From an uncultured Oscillospiraceae bacterium (GTDB taxonomy: Bacteria; Bacillota; Clostridia; Oscillospirales; Oscillospiraceae), in assembly GCA_947589545.1 (NCBI GenBank), contig CANQBA010000038.1:1-39462 (forward strand): a stretch of DNA of 39,462 nt. Direction: 5' to 3'. Position 1 is the stretch's first letter. The number at the start of each line of letters is the position of its first letter. The position numbers and the translations under genes are program-made. Positions 8,033 through 16,493 of this stretch are shown in pieces. The notes below the pieces were generated by a model, which had not been told where the DNA came from, searched no databases, and worked only from the letters and a program-made list of their open reading frames with translations.

Positions 8033-9120
8033 GATTTCCCACCGCCCTGGCGGCCGTCCTGCTGACGGCCATTTTGACCGCGGGCTGTGCCCATGCCGCC
8101 GGGGAGTACGGCTGGCTGGGCCTTGACGCGCTGACCGACGCCCTTCCCGAGGCGGCCAGGGACGTGCTGGAGGCGGAGGACGGCGCGGATCCCGTCCCCG
8201 CCTCCCTGGGCCGGGTGCTCTCGGAGACGCTGGGCGGCGCCGTGCGGAGCGCGTTCCGGGCGGGCCTTGCCACGTCTGCCGCCGTCCTGGCCGCCTCCGT
8301 CCTGTGCGGCGTGGCCGGGGAGCTGACACCCGACCGGGGCAAGGGGATCGATTACGTGAATCTGGCCGGTACGGCGGCCATCGCCGTGTCGGCGGCGGGC
8401 GGCTTTACCACGCTGATGGGGGAGGCCGCGTCGGCGGTGGGGGAGCTGACGGATCTGGGGACGATGCTCCTGCCCGTGATGGCCTCCGTCTCCGCCGCCA
8501 CGGGGGCGGTGTCGTCGGGGGCGGCCAAATACGCGGCCTCGGCGCTCTTTCTGAACGTGCTGGGGACGCTCTCGAAAAAGCTGGTGATCCCGCTGATCTA
8601 CATGTACCTGGCGGCATCCCTGGGACAGGCCGCCTTCGGCGGCGGAGCCGGGGGCGTGGCGAAGCTGATCGCGGGGCTGGTGAAGCGCGCCCTGGTCATC
8701 ACGGCGCTGGCCTTCTCCGTCTATCTGGGCGCGGTAAGTCTCATCGCCTCCAGCGCCGACGCGGCGGCGGTGAAGCTCACCAGGACGGCCATCTCCACCC
8801 TCCTGCCCGTGGTGGGCGGCATGGTGGCGGACGCGTCGGACACCCTGCTTTCCGGGATGGGCGTCATCCGGGGCGCTCTGGGCGCTGCGGGGTTGGTGGC
8901 GGTGGCGGCGGTGTGCCTGGGGCCGGTGGCGCGGCTTTTGATCAACGCCGCCCTGCTGCGGTGCGCCGCCGCCCTGGCCGGAACGGTGGCTCCCCGGCCC
9001 GTCTCCGACTTCATCGCCTCGGTGGCGGAGGGGTATTCCCTGATGTTGGCCCTCACCGGCGCGGAGGCGGCCATGCTGGCCATAGCCGTGATCTCCGCCG
9101 CCAAGACGGCGGGGGGATGA
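8020..9120 (+). CDS. spoIIIAE: Stage III sporulation protein AE
   Basis: A 366-aa polytopic membrane protein of the SpoIIIA channel (B. subtilis SpoIIIAE is about 400 aa). The N-terminus (KLRFPTALAAVLLTAILTAG...AHA) is a signal peptide. An amphipathic region with LPEAARDVLEAEDG follows, then six or more membrane helices (for example FLNVLGTLSKKLVIPLIYMY). I start at ATG 8020, inside the end of spoIIIAD; the longer open frame upstream is out-of-frame spoIIIAD sequence. The run TAGC resembles a lipobox but lacks Leu at -3, so ordinary cleavage after AHA is more likely. Confidence 0.94.
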   Translation: MDKLRFPTALAAVLLTAILTAGCAHAAGEYGWLGLDALTDALPEAARDVLEAEDGADPVPASLGRVLSETLGGAVRSAFRAGLATSAAVLAASVLCGVAGELTPDRGKGIDYVNLAGTAAIAVSAAGGFTTLMGEAASAVGELTDLGTMLLPVMASVSAATGAVSSGAAKYAASALFLNVLGTLSKKLVIPLIYMYLAASLGQAAFGGGAGGVAKLIAGLVKRALVITALAFSVYLGAVSLIASSADAAAVKLTRTAISTLLPVVGGMVADASDTLLSGMGVIRGALGAAGLVAVAAVCLGPVARLLINAALLRCAAALAGTVAPRPVSDFIASVAEGYSLMLALTGAEAAMLAIAVISAAKTAGG

Positions 9121-9157
9121 GAGGCGGAAACGGCCCACGTGGGAAAGGAGGAAACGG

Positions 9158-9640
9158 ATGCTGGACATTTTGCGAAACTGGATCCTGGCTATCTGCGGCA
9201 CCGCCCTGCTGTGGGGCGTGGGGATGGCCCTGGCGGGGGAGAGGGGGCGAAAGACCCTGGGCGTCATCGGCGGCTTTGCCACCATGGCGGCTATGCTGTC
9301 CATAGCCGGGGACATAGACGCCTGGGGCGTGGGCGTGTATGTGGACCGCTACCGGGAGGAGGCGGGGGAGATCGCCGGGGAGGCCCAACGCCAGGCGGCG
9401 GCGGAGACAAGATTTATCATAGAGGAGCGGTGCGAGGCATATATATTGGACAAAGCCGGACAGCTGGGCGTTACGCTTCGGGACGTCACGGTCACGGCCA
9501 AATGGAGCGGCGAGGGTTTTTGGTACCCCGGCCGGTGTACGCTGAGAGGGGTGGAGAGCCGTGAGCTTTCAAGGGCGATAGAGGCGGAGCTGGGAATACC
9601 GCTGGAAAATCAGACATGGAGCACAGACGATGGACGTTAA
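9158..9640 (+). CDS. spoIIIAF: Stage III sporulation protein AF
   Basis: A 160-aa protein with two N-terminal membrane helices (residues about 7-27 and 35-52) and a soluble domain carrying TRFIIEERCEAYILDKA, the SpoIIIAF ring-building-motif-like domain. It has a strong ribosome-binding site (AAAGGAGG at 9145-9152). Its end overlaps spoIIIAG by 11 nt. SpoIIIAF is thought to contribute to the ring stack of the channel. Confidence 0.94.
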   Translation: MLDILRNWILAICGTALLWGVGMALAGERGRKTLGVIGGFATMAAMLSIAGDIDAWGVGVYVDRYREEAGEIAGEAQRQAAAETRFIIEERCEAYILDKAGQLGVTLRDVTVTAKWSGEGFWYPGRCTLRGVESRELSRAIEAELGIPLENQTWSTDDGR

Positions 9641-10160
9641 GAAAAGATTCGACGCCGCCGTGGAGAAGCTGAAGGGCGCGAAATACGTCCTGCTGGTCCT
9701 GCTGGCGGGGCTGGTGCTCCTCCTGCTCCCCACGGGGCGGGAGGAGACAGCGGAGAAGGAGCCGGCGGAGGAGAGCGCTGCCCAGGCGTCCCCGGACGGG
9801 GATCTGGAGAGCAGGCTCCAGGAGATCCTGTCCCTCATCGACGGGGCGGGCCGGGTGCGTGTTTTGCTGACCCCCGCCGACGACGGGGAGCGGGTGCTGG
9901 CCAAGGACACCGAGAGCGTCCGGGAGAGTCGGGACGGCGAGACCAGGTCGGAGGACACGGAATCCAGCGTGGTGATCCAGCGCTCCGGAGGCGGCAGCGA
10001 GCCGGTGGAGATCACCTGCCGCGCCCCCCGCTACCGGGGGGCCGTCATCGCCGCCCAGGGCGCGGACAACGCCAAGGTGCGGCTGGATATTCTGGAGGCC
10101 GTCAAGGCCGCCACGGGCCTTACCGGCGACGTCATCACGATCGTAAAGATGAGATCGTAA
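9630..10160 (+). CDS. spoIIIAG: Stage III sporulation protein AG
   Basis: A 176-aa single-pass protein: membrane helix YVLLVLLAGLVLLLL (residues 19-33), a charged linker, then a domain with GAGRVRVLLTP and RGAVIAAQGADNAKVRLDI, typical of SpoIIIAG. The SpoIIIAG ring forms the large-diameter channel component on the mother-cell side of the intermembrane space. It overlaps spoIIIAF by 11 nt and precedes spoIIIAH by 26 nt. Confidence 0.95.
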   Translation: MDVKKRFDAAVEKLKGAKYVLLVLLAGLVLLLLPTGREETAEKEPAEESAAQASPDGDLESRLQEILSLIDGAGRVRVLLTPADDGERVLAKDTESVRESRDGETRSEDTESSVVIQRSGGGSEPVEITCRAPRYRGAVIAAQGADNAKVRLDILEAVKAATGLTGDVITIVKMRS

Positions 10161-10186
10161 TTTTATTTGCATTTCAGGAGGTCAAC

Positions 10187-10831
10187 ATGAAGGCTGTCAA
10201 GAGAAACGCGGTGGTGCTCACCGTGATGCTGTTTATTTGCGCGGCGGTGTATCTCAACTGGTCCTACAACAGGAAGGTGGAGGACGCCGCCAAGGTGGAC
10301 GGGCCGAATCTGCCGCAGGATACCTCCGCCGACACAACCACCGGCGGCGGGAACCAAAGCGGCGGGGACATCCCGGCGGGGGACGACGCGGGGCTTTATT
10401 ACAGCGTCACCGGGGAGGACACCGCGGGGACGGGCGTCGGGGGCGCAGAGAATCTGCCCGCCGTCAGCAACGGCGCCTATGACGCCTACTTCGCCCAGGT
10501 GCGCCTGGAGCGCAGTCAGGCCAGGGACGAGGCCGCCGCCACCCTCCAGGCCGTGGCCAGTACCGACGGGGCCTCCCAGGAAACCATCGACGGGGCGCTG
10601 AAGGCCATGACGGAGATGGCCGGGTACGCCGTCAAGGAGGCGGAGCTGGAAAATCTCATCCGGGCCAAGGGCTTCATCGACTGCGTGGTGTACCTGACCG
10701 CCGATTCCGCCACCGTCACGGCAGCCCGGGAGGGGGGCCTGGACGCGGCCTCCGCCGCCCAGATCACCGATATCATCGTCACCGGCACGGGCCTGAAGGC
10801 CGCCGACCTGACCATTACGGAGATCAAATAG
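10187..10831 (+). CDS. spoIIIAH: Stage III sporulation protein AH
   Basis: A 214-aa single-pass protein with helix AVVLTVMLFICAAVYLNWSYN at the N-terminus and a periplasmic-side domain (ARDEAAATLQAVA...CVVYLTADSATVTA). SpoIIIAH meets forespore SpoIIQ between the two membranes, and the fold is related to YscJ/FliF ring proteins. A Gly/Thr-rich linker follows the helix. Ribosome-binding site CAGGAGG at 10174-10180. It is the last gene of the sporulation operon. Confidence 0.94.
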   Translation: MKAVKRNAVVLTVMLFICAAVYLNWSYNRKVEDAAKVDGPNLPQDTSADTTTGGGNQSGGDIPAGDDAGLYYSVTGEDTAGTGVGGAENLPAVSNGAYDAYFAQVRLERSQARDEAAATLQAVASTDGASQETIDGALKAMTEMAGYAVKEAELENLIRAKGFIDCVVYLTADSATVTAAREGGLDAASAAQITDIIVTGTGLKAADLTITEIK

Positions 10832-11029
10832 CCCCCGGGGGAGATTTTCAGGGAGAATTCTTAGAAATTTGACTTTATTTTTCCCGCCGGATGTGTTAGA
10901 ATCAAGATGGATACTTATAAGGCGGTTTGTGAAAGCAAGAGGGACATTCTCCGGCGGCCTGTACGCCGGGAAATGTCCGCACATTCCATTTTAAGAAGTC
11001 AACTCGATTCTGACCATCAGGAGGGCATT
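10832..11029 (+). promoter_or_regulatory. Intergenic region with hairpin, before the Asp23 gene
   Basis: It contains an imperfect hairpin at 10942-10978: outer arms GGACATT/AATGTCC, inner arms CCGGCG/CGCCGG, loop GCCTGTA. There is no T-run, so it is not a clear terminator. TTGACT (10869-10874) and TAGAAT (10897-10902) are promoter-like but 22 nt apart, too far for a normal SigA promoter. AGGAGG at 11019-11024 serves the next gene. Confidence 0.4.
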
Positions 11030-11395
11030 ATGGGCGAAAACAAGGATTACATCACGCACCCCGACGAAAAGGGGAGCATCAATATCTCCGAGGAGGTCAT
11101 CTCCGTCATCGCCGCGTCCGCAGCGCTGGAGACGGAGGGCGTGGCGGCTCTGTCCGCGGGACGGGATCTCTCCGAGCTTCTGGGCAAGAAGAACGTCGCC
11201 AAGGGCGTGCGCCTGGCCGTGGAGGGCGAGACGGTTCGGGTGGATCTCTGGCTGACCGTCAAGCTGGGCGCCTCCGTCAACACCGTGGGGGCCAGGGTTC
11301 AGGAGGCCGTGGCCGGGAGCGTGGAGTCTATGACCGGCTTCAAGGTCACCGAGGTCAACGTCCACATCATCGGCGTGAGCCTTTCCAGGAAATAA
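11030..11395 (+). CDS. Asp23/Gls24 family envelope stress response protein (YqhY-like)
   Basis: A 121-aa Asp23/Gls24 domain protein with GSINISEEVISVIAASAAL and VEGETVRVDLWLTVKLG. In many Firmicutes a YqhY paralog lies just before nusB, as here, and is linked to control of acetyl-CoA carboxylase and membrane lipid synthesis. The accB/accC genes that often accompany it are absent. I start at ATG 11030 behind AGGAGG; the longer open frame runs through the upstream hairpin. Cytoplasmic. The molecular role in this organism is an inference from synteny. Confidence 0.88.
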   Translation: MGENKDYITHPDEKGSINISEEVISVIAASAALETEGVAALSAGRDLSELLGKKNVAKGVRLAVEGETVRVDLWLTVKLGASVNTVGARVQEAVAGSVESMTGFKVTEVNVHIIGVSLSRK

Positions 11396-11402
11396 CTGAG
11401 AC

Positions 11403-11436
11403 TGCCGGAAAAAGCCCTTCAGGGCTTTTTCCGGCA
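11403..11436 (+). terminator. Terminator/attenuator hairpin abutting the nusB ribosome-binding site
   Basis: Perfect 16-nt inverted arms (11403-11418 and 11421-11436). The inner hairpin AGCCCTTCAGGGCT followed by TTTTT is a compact intrinsic terminator. AAGGGGAG, the nusB ribosome-binding site, follows at once. The T-run lies inside the larger stem, so two alternative folds are possible, and folding could set read-through into nusB. Confidence 0.7.
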
Positions 11437-11448
11437 AGGGGAGATTTT

Positions 11449-11898
11449 ATGAACAGATCGGAAGCAAGAGAGATCGCCATGCGGCTGTGCTTTGAGATCT
11501 CCAGCCGCGCCTGCGACGCCAGGGAGGTTCTGGACACGTTCTTCGACGGGGAGTACTACGCCTCCCTGGCCGTGGAGGACAAGCTCTATGAGGGGATGCC
11601 CCAGCCCAACCACCGGGAGTATATCGAGGAGCTGGTGCTGGGCATCGGCGAGCACTCGGCGGAGCTGGACGGGTATGTGGCCAAGTACGCCAGGGGCTGG
11701 AAGTTCGGCCGCATCTCCCGGACGGCGGTGGCTGTGCTGAAAACGGCCATGTACGAGATCATGTACATGCCCCAGATCCCCAACGGCGCGGCCATCAACG
11801 AGGCGGTGGAGATCGCCAAGAAATACGACGAGCCCGAGACGGTGGCCTTTATCAACGGCGTCCTGGGCGCCTTCGTTAGAGAAGAGCTGCCGCAATGA
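11449..11898 (+). CDS. nusB: Transcription antitermination protein NusB
   Basis: RNA-binding antitermination factor that pairs with NusE (S10) at boxA in rRNA operons. The 149-aa all-helical protein has MNRSEAREIAMRLCFE at the N-terminus and the NusB signatures ISRTAVAVLKTAMYEI, PNGAAINEAVEIAKKY and FINGVLGAFVRE. The stop overlaps the next gene (ATGA). It heads the run nusB, TsaD-like, xseA, xseB, ispA. Confidence 0.96.
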   Translation: MNRSEAREIAMRLCFEISSRACDAREVLDTFFDGEYYASLAVEDKLYEGMPQPNHREYIEELVLGIGEHSAELDGYVAKYARGWKFGRISRTAVAVLKTAMYEIMYMPQIPNGAAINEAVEIAKKYDEPETVAFINGVLGAFVREELPQ

Positions 11899-12815
11899 AA
11901 AAGATCGCCGTCGCCTTTGACACCTCCAATTACACCACCTCCTGCGCCTTTTTTGACGGGGAGGGGGGAGCCAACGTGGGACGCCTGCTGGATGTGAAGC
12001 CCGGGGAGCTGGGCCTTCGCCAGTCGGACGCCCTTTTTTCCCATGTCCGCCGCCTGCCGGAGATCGTGGACGCCCTCCCAATCCCCGGGGAGATCGCCGC
12101 CGTGGGCGCCTCCGAGACGCCCCGGGAGACGGAGGGCAGCTACATGCCCTGCTTCCTGGCCGGCGTGGCCCAGGCCCGGGCGCTGGCCCATTTTATGGAC
12201 GTCCCCTATTTCGGATTCTCCCACCAGCAGGGCCACATCGCCGCCGCGGCCTGGTCGGCGGGGCGCCTGGAGCTTCTGGAGACGCCCCATCTGGCCTGGC
12301 ACCTGTCCGGCGGCACCACGGAGCTGCTGCTTGTGCGGCCCCAGGGGGTGGCCGTGCGGTGTGAGATCGTGGGCGGCACCAGGGACGTGTCCGCCGGCCA
12401 GCTCATCGACCGCACGGGACAGCTTTTGGGCCTGCGCTTCCCGGCGGGGAAGGAGCTGGACAGGCTCTCCGGGGAGGCGGTGGAGAAGAAGTCCTACCTC
12501 CCCAAAAAGGACGGCTGTCATTTCTCCCTCTCCGGCGTGGAGCACAAGATGCATGAGATGAGCAAAGCGGGGGAGAAGGACGCGGAGATCGCCTATTTCG
12601 CCCTGGCCAGCGTCGTCCGCGCCGTCCACCAGGCCACGGCGGAGGCCCAAAAGCGCTACGGCGGCCTCCCGGTGCTCTATTCCGGCGGCGTGGCCTCCAA
12701 TTCGCTGCTACGAGCCATGACCCCGGAGGGGATCTTCGCCCAGCCCAAATATTCCACCGACAACGCCATGGGGACGGCCATCCTCACCTGGAGGGCGGTG
12801 AACGCCCTTGGATGA
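11895..12815 (+). CDS. TsaD/Kae1-like (peptidase M22 family) paralog
   Basis: A 306-aa ASKHA-fold protein of the TsaD (Gcp) superfamily, shorter than typical TsaD (about 335-340 aa). It retains an N-terminal AFDTSNYTTS phosphate loop, the two metal-binding histidines as HQQGH (110-114), SGGTTELLLV (138-147, where TsaD has SGGHT), YSGGVASNSLLR and STDNAMGTA near the C-terminus. The usual HMEGH is replaced. This paralog sits between nusB and xseA in many Clostridia, and the true tsaD is probably elsewhere. Function unproven; t6A-related or regulatory are both possible. Starts at the nusB stop (ATGA). Confidence 0.85.
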   Translation: MKKIAVAFDTSNYTTSCAFFDGEGGANVGRLLDVKPGELGLRQSDALFSHVRRLPEIVDALPIPGEIAAVGASETPRETEGSYMPCFLAGVAQARALAHFMDVPYFGFSHQQGHIAAAAWSAGRLELLETPHLAWHLSGGTTELLLVRPQGVAVRCEIVGGTRDVSAGQLIDRTGQLLGLRFPAGKELDRLSGEAVEKKSYLPKKDGCHFSLSGVEHKMHEMSKAGEKDAEIAYFALASVVRAVHQATAEAQKRYGGLPVLYSGGVASNSLLRAMTPEGIFAQPKYSTDNAMGTAILTWRAVNALG

Positions 12816-14001
12816 CAGGAACATCCTGACCGTCACGGAGCTCAACGAGTACTTAAAGCGCGTCTTTGACTCCATGCCCCGGCTGGAGAACGTCTACATC
12901 CGGGGGGAGCTTTCCAATTACAAGGTCTACCCCTCCGGCCACCACTATTTCACCATGAAGGACGCCGGCGGGGCGCTCCGGTGCGTCATGTTCAGATCCA
13001 GCGCCGTCCGTCTGCGCTTCCGGCCCCAGGACGGCATGAAGGTCATCGCCCTGGGCCGGGTCACGGTCTATCCCCGGGACGGGGCCTACCAGCTTTACGT
13101 CACGTCCATCACCCCCGACGGGGTGGGGGATCTGCAGATGGCCTTTGAACAGCTGAAGGAGAAGCTCTATAAGGAGGGCCTTTTCGACTCCGCCCACAAA
13201 AAGCCCCTTCCGCTCTACCCGATGCGGGTGGGCGTCGTCACCAGCGCCGCCGGCGCGGCGGTGCACGACATTATCCGCGTCCTCCGAAAGCGCTGGCCCG
13301 TGGCCAAGCTCCTCCTGCTGCCGGTGCGCGTCCAGGGCGAGGAGGCCCCGCCGGAGATCGCCGCCGCCGTCCGTTACGCCGGGAAATACAACGTGGCCGA
13401 CGTGCTCATCGTGGGCCGGGGCGGCGGGAGCATGGAGGATCTGTGGTGCTTTAACGACGAGCGTGTGGCGCGGGCCATCTACGACTGCCCCATCCCTGTC
13501 GTTTCCGCCGTGGGCCACGAGCCGGACGTGACCATCGCCGACTTTGTGGCCGACCTCCGGGCCGCCACCCCCTCCAACGCCGCGGAGCTGGTGTCCCCGG
13601 ACATCGCCGATCTGCGCGGCGCGGCGCGGGAAAACGCCGCCCGCCTGGCCTCCGGTATGGAAAAGCGTCTCCGGCGGGAGCGGGAGCGGCTGGACGCCCT
13701 GGCCCAGCGGCCCGTCCTGCGGGATCCCAAGAATTACCTGGCCGTCTGCCGCCAGACCCTGGACGCCGAGAGCGAGCGCCTCACGTCCCTGATGACCGCA
13801 GTCCTGGCGGAGGCGAAGGGCGCTTTCGCCGAAAAGGCCGCGCGGCTGGACGCCATGAGTCCCCTGAAGGTGCTGGGCCGGGGCTACGCCATCGCCGTCC
13901 GGCCCGACGGGAAGGTCATCAAGAGCAAAAAAGACATCAAAAGCGGCGAAGCGTTCACCCTGAAGCTGAAAAAAGACGAGATCGGGTGCCAGGTCCTGTA
14001 G
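12808..14001 (+). CDS. xseA: Exodeoxyribonuclease VII large subunit
   Basis: Catalytic subunit of the nuclease that degrades single-stranded DNA. 397 aa: N-terminal OB-fold (VYIRGELSNYKVYPSGHHYFTMKD), then the nuclease domain with VGVVTSAAGAAVHDI, the hallmark GRGGGSMEDLWCFNDE and VGHEPDVTIADFVAD, and a helical region ending with LGRGYAI. The start is a TTG at 12808 (LDDRN...) that overlaps the previous stop, with GGAGGG 11 nt upstream. Pairs with xseB downstream. Confidence 0.96.
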   Translation: MDDRNILTVTELNEYLKRVFDSMPRLENVYIRGELSNYKVYPSGHHYFTMKDAGGALRCVMFRSSAVRLRFRPQDGMKVIALGRVTVYPRDGAYQLYVTSITPDGVGDLQMAFEQLKEKLYKEGLFDSAHKKPLPLYPMRVGVVTSAAGAAVHDIIRVLRKRWPVAKLLLLPVRVQGEEAPPEIAAAVRYAGKYNVADVLIVGRGGGSMEDLWCFNDERVARAIYDCPIPVVSAVGHEPDVTIADFVADLRAATPSNAAELVSPDIADLRGAARENAARLASGMEKRLRRERERLDALAQRPVLRDPKNYLAVCRQTLDAESERLTSLMTAVLAEAKGAFAEKAARLDAMSPLKVLGRGYAIAVRPDGKVIKSKKDIKSGEAFTLKLKKDEIGCQVL

Positions 14002-14035
14002 GGACGTTGGCCCTGTGAAATAGTAGGAGGTACCC

Positions 14036-14269
14036 ATGCCCGCCAAAAAACTCACCTTTGAACAGTCCCTCGCCCGCCTGGACGAGATCGTCAAGGCCCT
14101 GGAGAAGGGCGAACTGCCCCTGGAGGAGGCCCTGGGGCTCTTTGAGGAGGGCACCGGCCTGATTCGCTCCTGCGGCAAGGTGCTGGATCAGGCCGAGCAG
14201 AAGATCGTCACCCTCTCCCGGGGCCCCGACGGCGCGCCTGTGGAGGCCCCCTTCCTGGAGGCGGAGTGA
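14036..14269 (+). CDS. xseB: Exodeoxyribonuclease VII small subunit
   Basis: A 77-aa helical protein with LTFEQSLARLDEIVKALEKG and LPLEEALGLFEEGTGLI, the XseB family pattern. Several copies bind each XseA chain. Ribosome-binding site TAGGAGG at 14023-14029. The stop codon overlaps the ispA start (TGATG). Confidence 0.95.
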   Translation: MPAKKLTFEQSLARLDEIVKALEKGELPLEEALGLFEEGTGLIRSCGKVLDQAEQKIVTLSRGPDGAPVEAPFLEAE

Positions 14270-15141
14270 TGGAGCTGACGCAAGAGCTTTCCGTCCTGAA
14301 AGCGCGGGTGGAGACGGCGCTGGCGCAGCTGTTTACCGCGCAAGCGCCCTATCAGAGGCTCACCGAGGCCATGCGCTACTCCCTTTTAGCCGGGGGCAAG
14401 CGCATAAGGCCCATCCTGACCCTCAAATTCTGCGAGGCCGCCGGGGGAGACGGGGAGGCGGCCATGCCCCTGGCCCTGGCCGTGGAGATGATCCACACCT
14501 ACTCCCTCATCCACGACGATCTGCCCTGTATGGACGACGACGGCCTCCGGCGCGGCAAGCCCACCTGCCACGTGGTCTACGGCGAGGGCCGCGCCACCGT
14601 GGCCGGGGACGCCCTGCAGGCCGCCGCCTTTGAGACGGCCCTCTCCGCGCCCCTCCCGCCGGAGCGGGTCGTCAAAGCCGCCCGGTATCTGGCCGCCTGC
14701 GCCGGGCCGGCCGGCATGTGCGGCGGGCAGGAGCTGGACACGGCGGAGGACTCCGACCGCTCCCTGGGCGGCCTTACGGTGGTCAACGACCTGAAGACCG
14801 GCGCCATGCTCCGGGCCGCCTGCGTCTTGGGCGTCATCGCCGCCGGCGGCACGCCGGCGGAGCTGGCCGCCGCCGAGAGCTACGGCCTCCACCTGGCCCG
14901 GGCCTTCCAGATCCGGGACGATATTCTGGACATCACCGCCACCGAGGCGGAGCTGGGCAAGCCCATCGGTTCCGACGCGAGGAACGAGAAGCCCACCTAC
15001 GCCTCCGTCCTGGGCGCACAGGCGGCGGAGGAGCTGGTTCTGGCCGAGACACGCAAGGCCAAAGCCGCCCTGTCCGGCGCCTTCGCCGACACCGCCTTTT
15101 TTGACGACCTGGCCGGCCTTCTGGCGGTTAGGCGAGCGTGA
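14269..15141 (+). CDS. ispA: Farnesyl/geranyl diphosphate synthase
   Basis: Short-chain trans-prenyltransferase condensing IPP with DMAPP/GPP to FPP, the precursor of undecaprenyl and other isoprenoids. 290 aa from ATG 14269 (an in-frame GTG lies one codon earlier). First aspartate-rich motif DDLPCMDDD at 83-91, second DDILD at 217-221. GGKRIRP (42-48) binds IPP. Position after xseB is standard in Firmicutes. Usually a dxs gene follows; here convergent genes follow instead. Confidence 0.94.
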   Translation: MELTQELSVLKARVETALAQLFTAQAPYQRLTEAMRYSLLAGGKRIRPILTLKFCEAAGGDGEAAMPLALAVEMIHTYSLIHDDLPCMDDDGLRRGKPTCHVVYGEGRATVAGDALQAAAFETALSAPLPPERVVKAARYLAACAGPAGMCGGQELDTAEDSDRSLGGLTVVNDLKTGAMLRAACVLGVIAAGGTPAELAAAESYGLHLARAFQIRDDILDITATEAELGKPIGSDARNEKPTYASVLGAQAAEELVLAETRKAKAALSGAFADTAFFDDLAGLLAVRRA

Positions 15142-15182
15142 AGGGGACGGCGCGCGAATTACCGCATAACGTATAATTAAAT

Positions 15183-15214
15183 CGTATGGGCCGCCTTTTC
15201 AGGCGGCCCATACG
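15183..15214. terminator. Bidirectional terminator between ispA and the amidohydrolase gene
   Basis: A perfect 14-bp stem (CGTATGGGCCGCCT and complement) with loop TTTC. On the minus strand it is followed by ATTTAATTAT, and on the plus strand only by GCGTTTC, so termination is probably better for the minus-strand operon. It lies between convergent genes. Confidence 0.75.
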
Positions 15215-15250
15215 GCGTTTCAGGGAAGCTTTTCGGGAATTTGATACACG

Positions 15251-15272
15251 GGCCGGACACCCGGCCGGCCCG
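15251..15272. repeat. 22-nt GC-rich palindromic repeat, copy 2
   Basis: Exact inverted copy of 3725-3746. Here the palindrome is longer: 9-nt arms ACGGGCCGG (15248-15256) and complement (15265-15273) around ACACCCGG. It again lies just past a terminator between convergent genes. Confidence 0.6.
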
Positions 15273-15321
15273 TACGGATTTTCTGTGGGCAGCTTTCCGG
15301 GGATTCGATGTCCGGCGCGGA

Positions 15322-16473
15322 TCAGCCTTCAAACACCACGTCCCCGTTGATGACCACGGCCCTGACGGTGTGAAAGACCTCGAAGGGGGATCCGTCGGTG
15401 ACGACGATGTCCGCGTCCTTCCCGGCCTCCAGGGAGCCCACCCGGCCGCCCACGCCCGCGTGGCGGGCGGCGTTGACGGTGATGGCCCTGAGGGCGTCGA
15501 AGGGATCCATACCCGCCTTGACGGCCATGCCGGCGCACAGGGGCAGGTACTGCTGGGGGATGACGGAATTGTCCGTGATGACGGACACCCGGCACCCGGC
15601 CCTGGCGAGAACGCCGGGGGTCTCCCAGCTCTTGTTCTGCAGCTCAAATTTGCTGGCGTGGGTCAGGGTGGGGCCCACAGCCAGGGGCACGTCCTCGGCG
15701 GCCAGCTCCTCCGCGATGAGGTGCCCCTCGGTGACGTGCTCCAGGGTGATGTCCACGTCAAATTCGCGGGCGATGCGCAGGGCAGTGAAGATGTCGTTGG
15801 CCTGATGGGCGTGGGCCTTCAGGGGGAGCTTCTTCTCTAGCACGGGGAGCAGCGCCTCCATCTTCATGTCGAATTTGGGCATCTTTGTCACGTCGTCCCC
15901 GGCGGCGTCCTTCCGAGCCTTGTAGTCCCTGGCCTCAAAAAGGGCGCGGCGGAGGATGGCGGCGGTGGACATGCGGCTGGAGTCGCACTTGTCCCGGTAG
16001 CACCGCTTGGGATTCTCCCCGAAGGCGCACTTCATGGCTGCCTCGGCCTTTACGATCATATCGTCCACCCGCCGCCCCACGGTCTTGATGGCGGTGAAGG
16101 TGCCGCCCAGGACGTTGGCGCTGCCGGGGCCGGTGCAGACGGTGGTGACGCCGGCCTCCCGGGCTGTTTTGAGGCTGGGATCCATGGGGTTGATGCCGTC
16201 GATGGCCCGCAGCTGGGGACAGCAGATGTCGTTCATCTCGTTGTAGTCCCGGCCCTCGTAGCCGATGCCGGTGCCGTCCAGGCCGATGTGGGTGTGGGCG
16301 TCCACGAACCCGGGCCAGACGTTGAGATTCGCAGCGTCCACCACCCGCGCGCCCTCCGGCGCGGAAAGCTCCGTGCCGATCTTCACGATCTTTCCCTCGC
16401 CTGCGAGGATGTCCGCTCTGTAGGGCTCCCGATTCACAGCGTCGTGGATAAGGCCGTTTTTGATGAGAAGCAT
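15322..16473 (-). CDS. Amidohydrolase family protein (imidazolonepropionase-like)
   Basis: A 383-aa metal-dependent hydrolase of the amidohydrolase superfamily. It has the N-terminal beta-sandwich with PGFVDAHTHIG (metal-binding HTH at 60-62), KAHAHQ, LEHVTEGH, catalytic-type SVITDNSV and the C-terminal GSLEAGKDADIVVTDG. The family covers imidazolonepropionase, prolidase-like and related cyclic-amide hydrolases; the substrate cannot be read from sequence. No signal peptide, so cytoplasmic. ATG 16473 is preceded by CAGGAGGG. Third gene after tldD and pmbA on the minus strand, separated from pmbA by a terminator-like hairpin, so perhaps expressed at a lower level. A peptide-turnover link is an inference. 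Confidence 0.85.
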   Translation of the reverse strand: MLLIKNGLIHDAVNREPYRADILAGEGKIVKIGTELSAPEGARVVDAANLNVWPGFVDAHTHIGLDGTGIGYEGRDYNEMNDICCPQLRAIDGINPMDPSLKTAREAGVTTVCTGPGSANVLGGTFTAIKTVGRRVDDMIVKAEAAMKCAFGENPKRCYRDKCDSSRMSTAAILRRALFEARDYKARKDAAGDDVTKMPKFDMKMEALLPVLEKKLPLKAHAHQANDIFTALRIAREFDVDITLEHVTEGHLIAEELAAEDVPLAVGPTLTHASKFELQNKSWETPGVLARAGCRVSVITDNSVIPQQYLPLCAGMAVKAGMDPFDALRAITVNAARHAGVGGRVGSLEAGKDADIVVTDGSPFEVFHTVRAVVINGDVVFEG

Positions 16474-16493
16474 ATGTTACCCTCCTGAAAAAG

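Noticed and set aside
8020-8100. Lipobox-like LTAGC at the N-terminus of SpoIIIAE
   Set aside because: There is no Leu at -3, and the SpoIIIAE family has a normal signal peptide; cleavage after AHA fits better.
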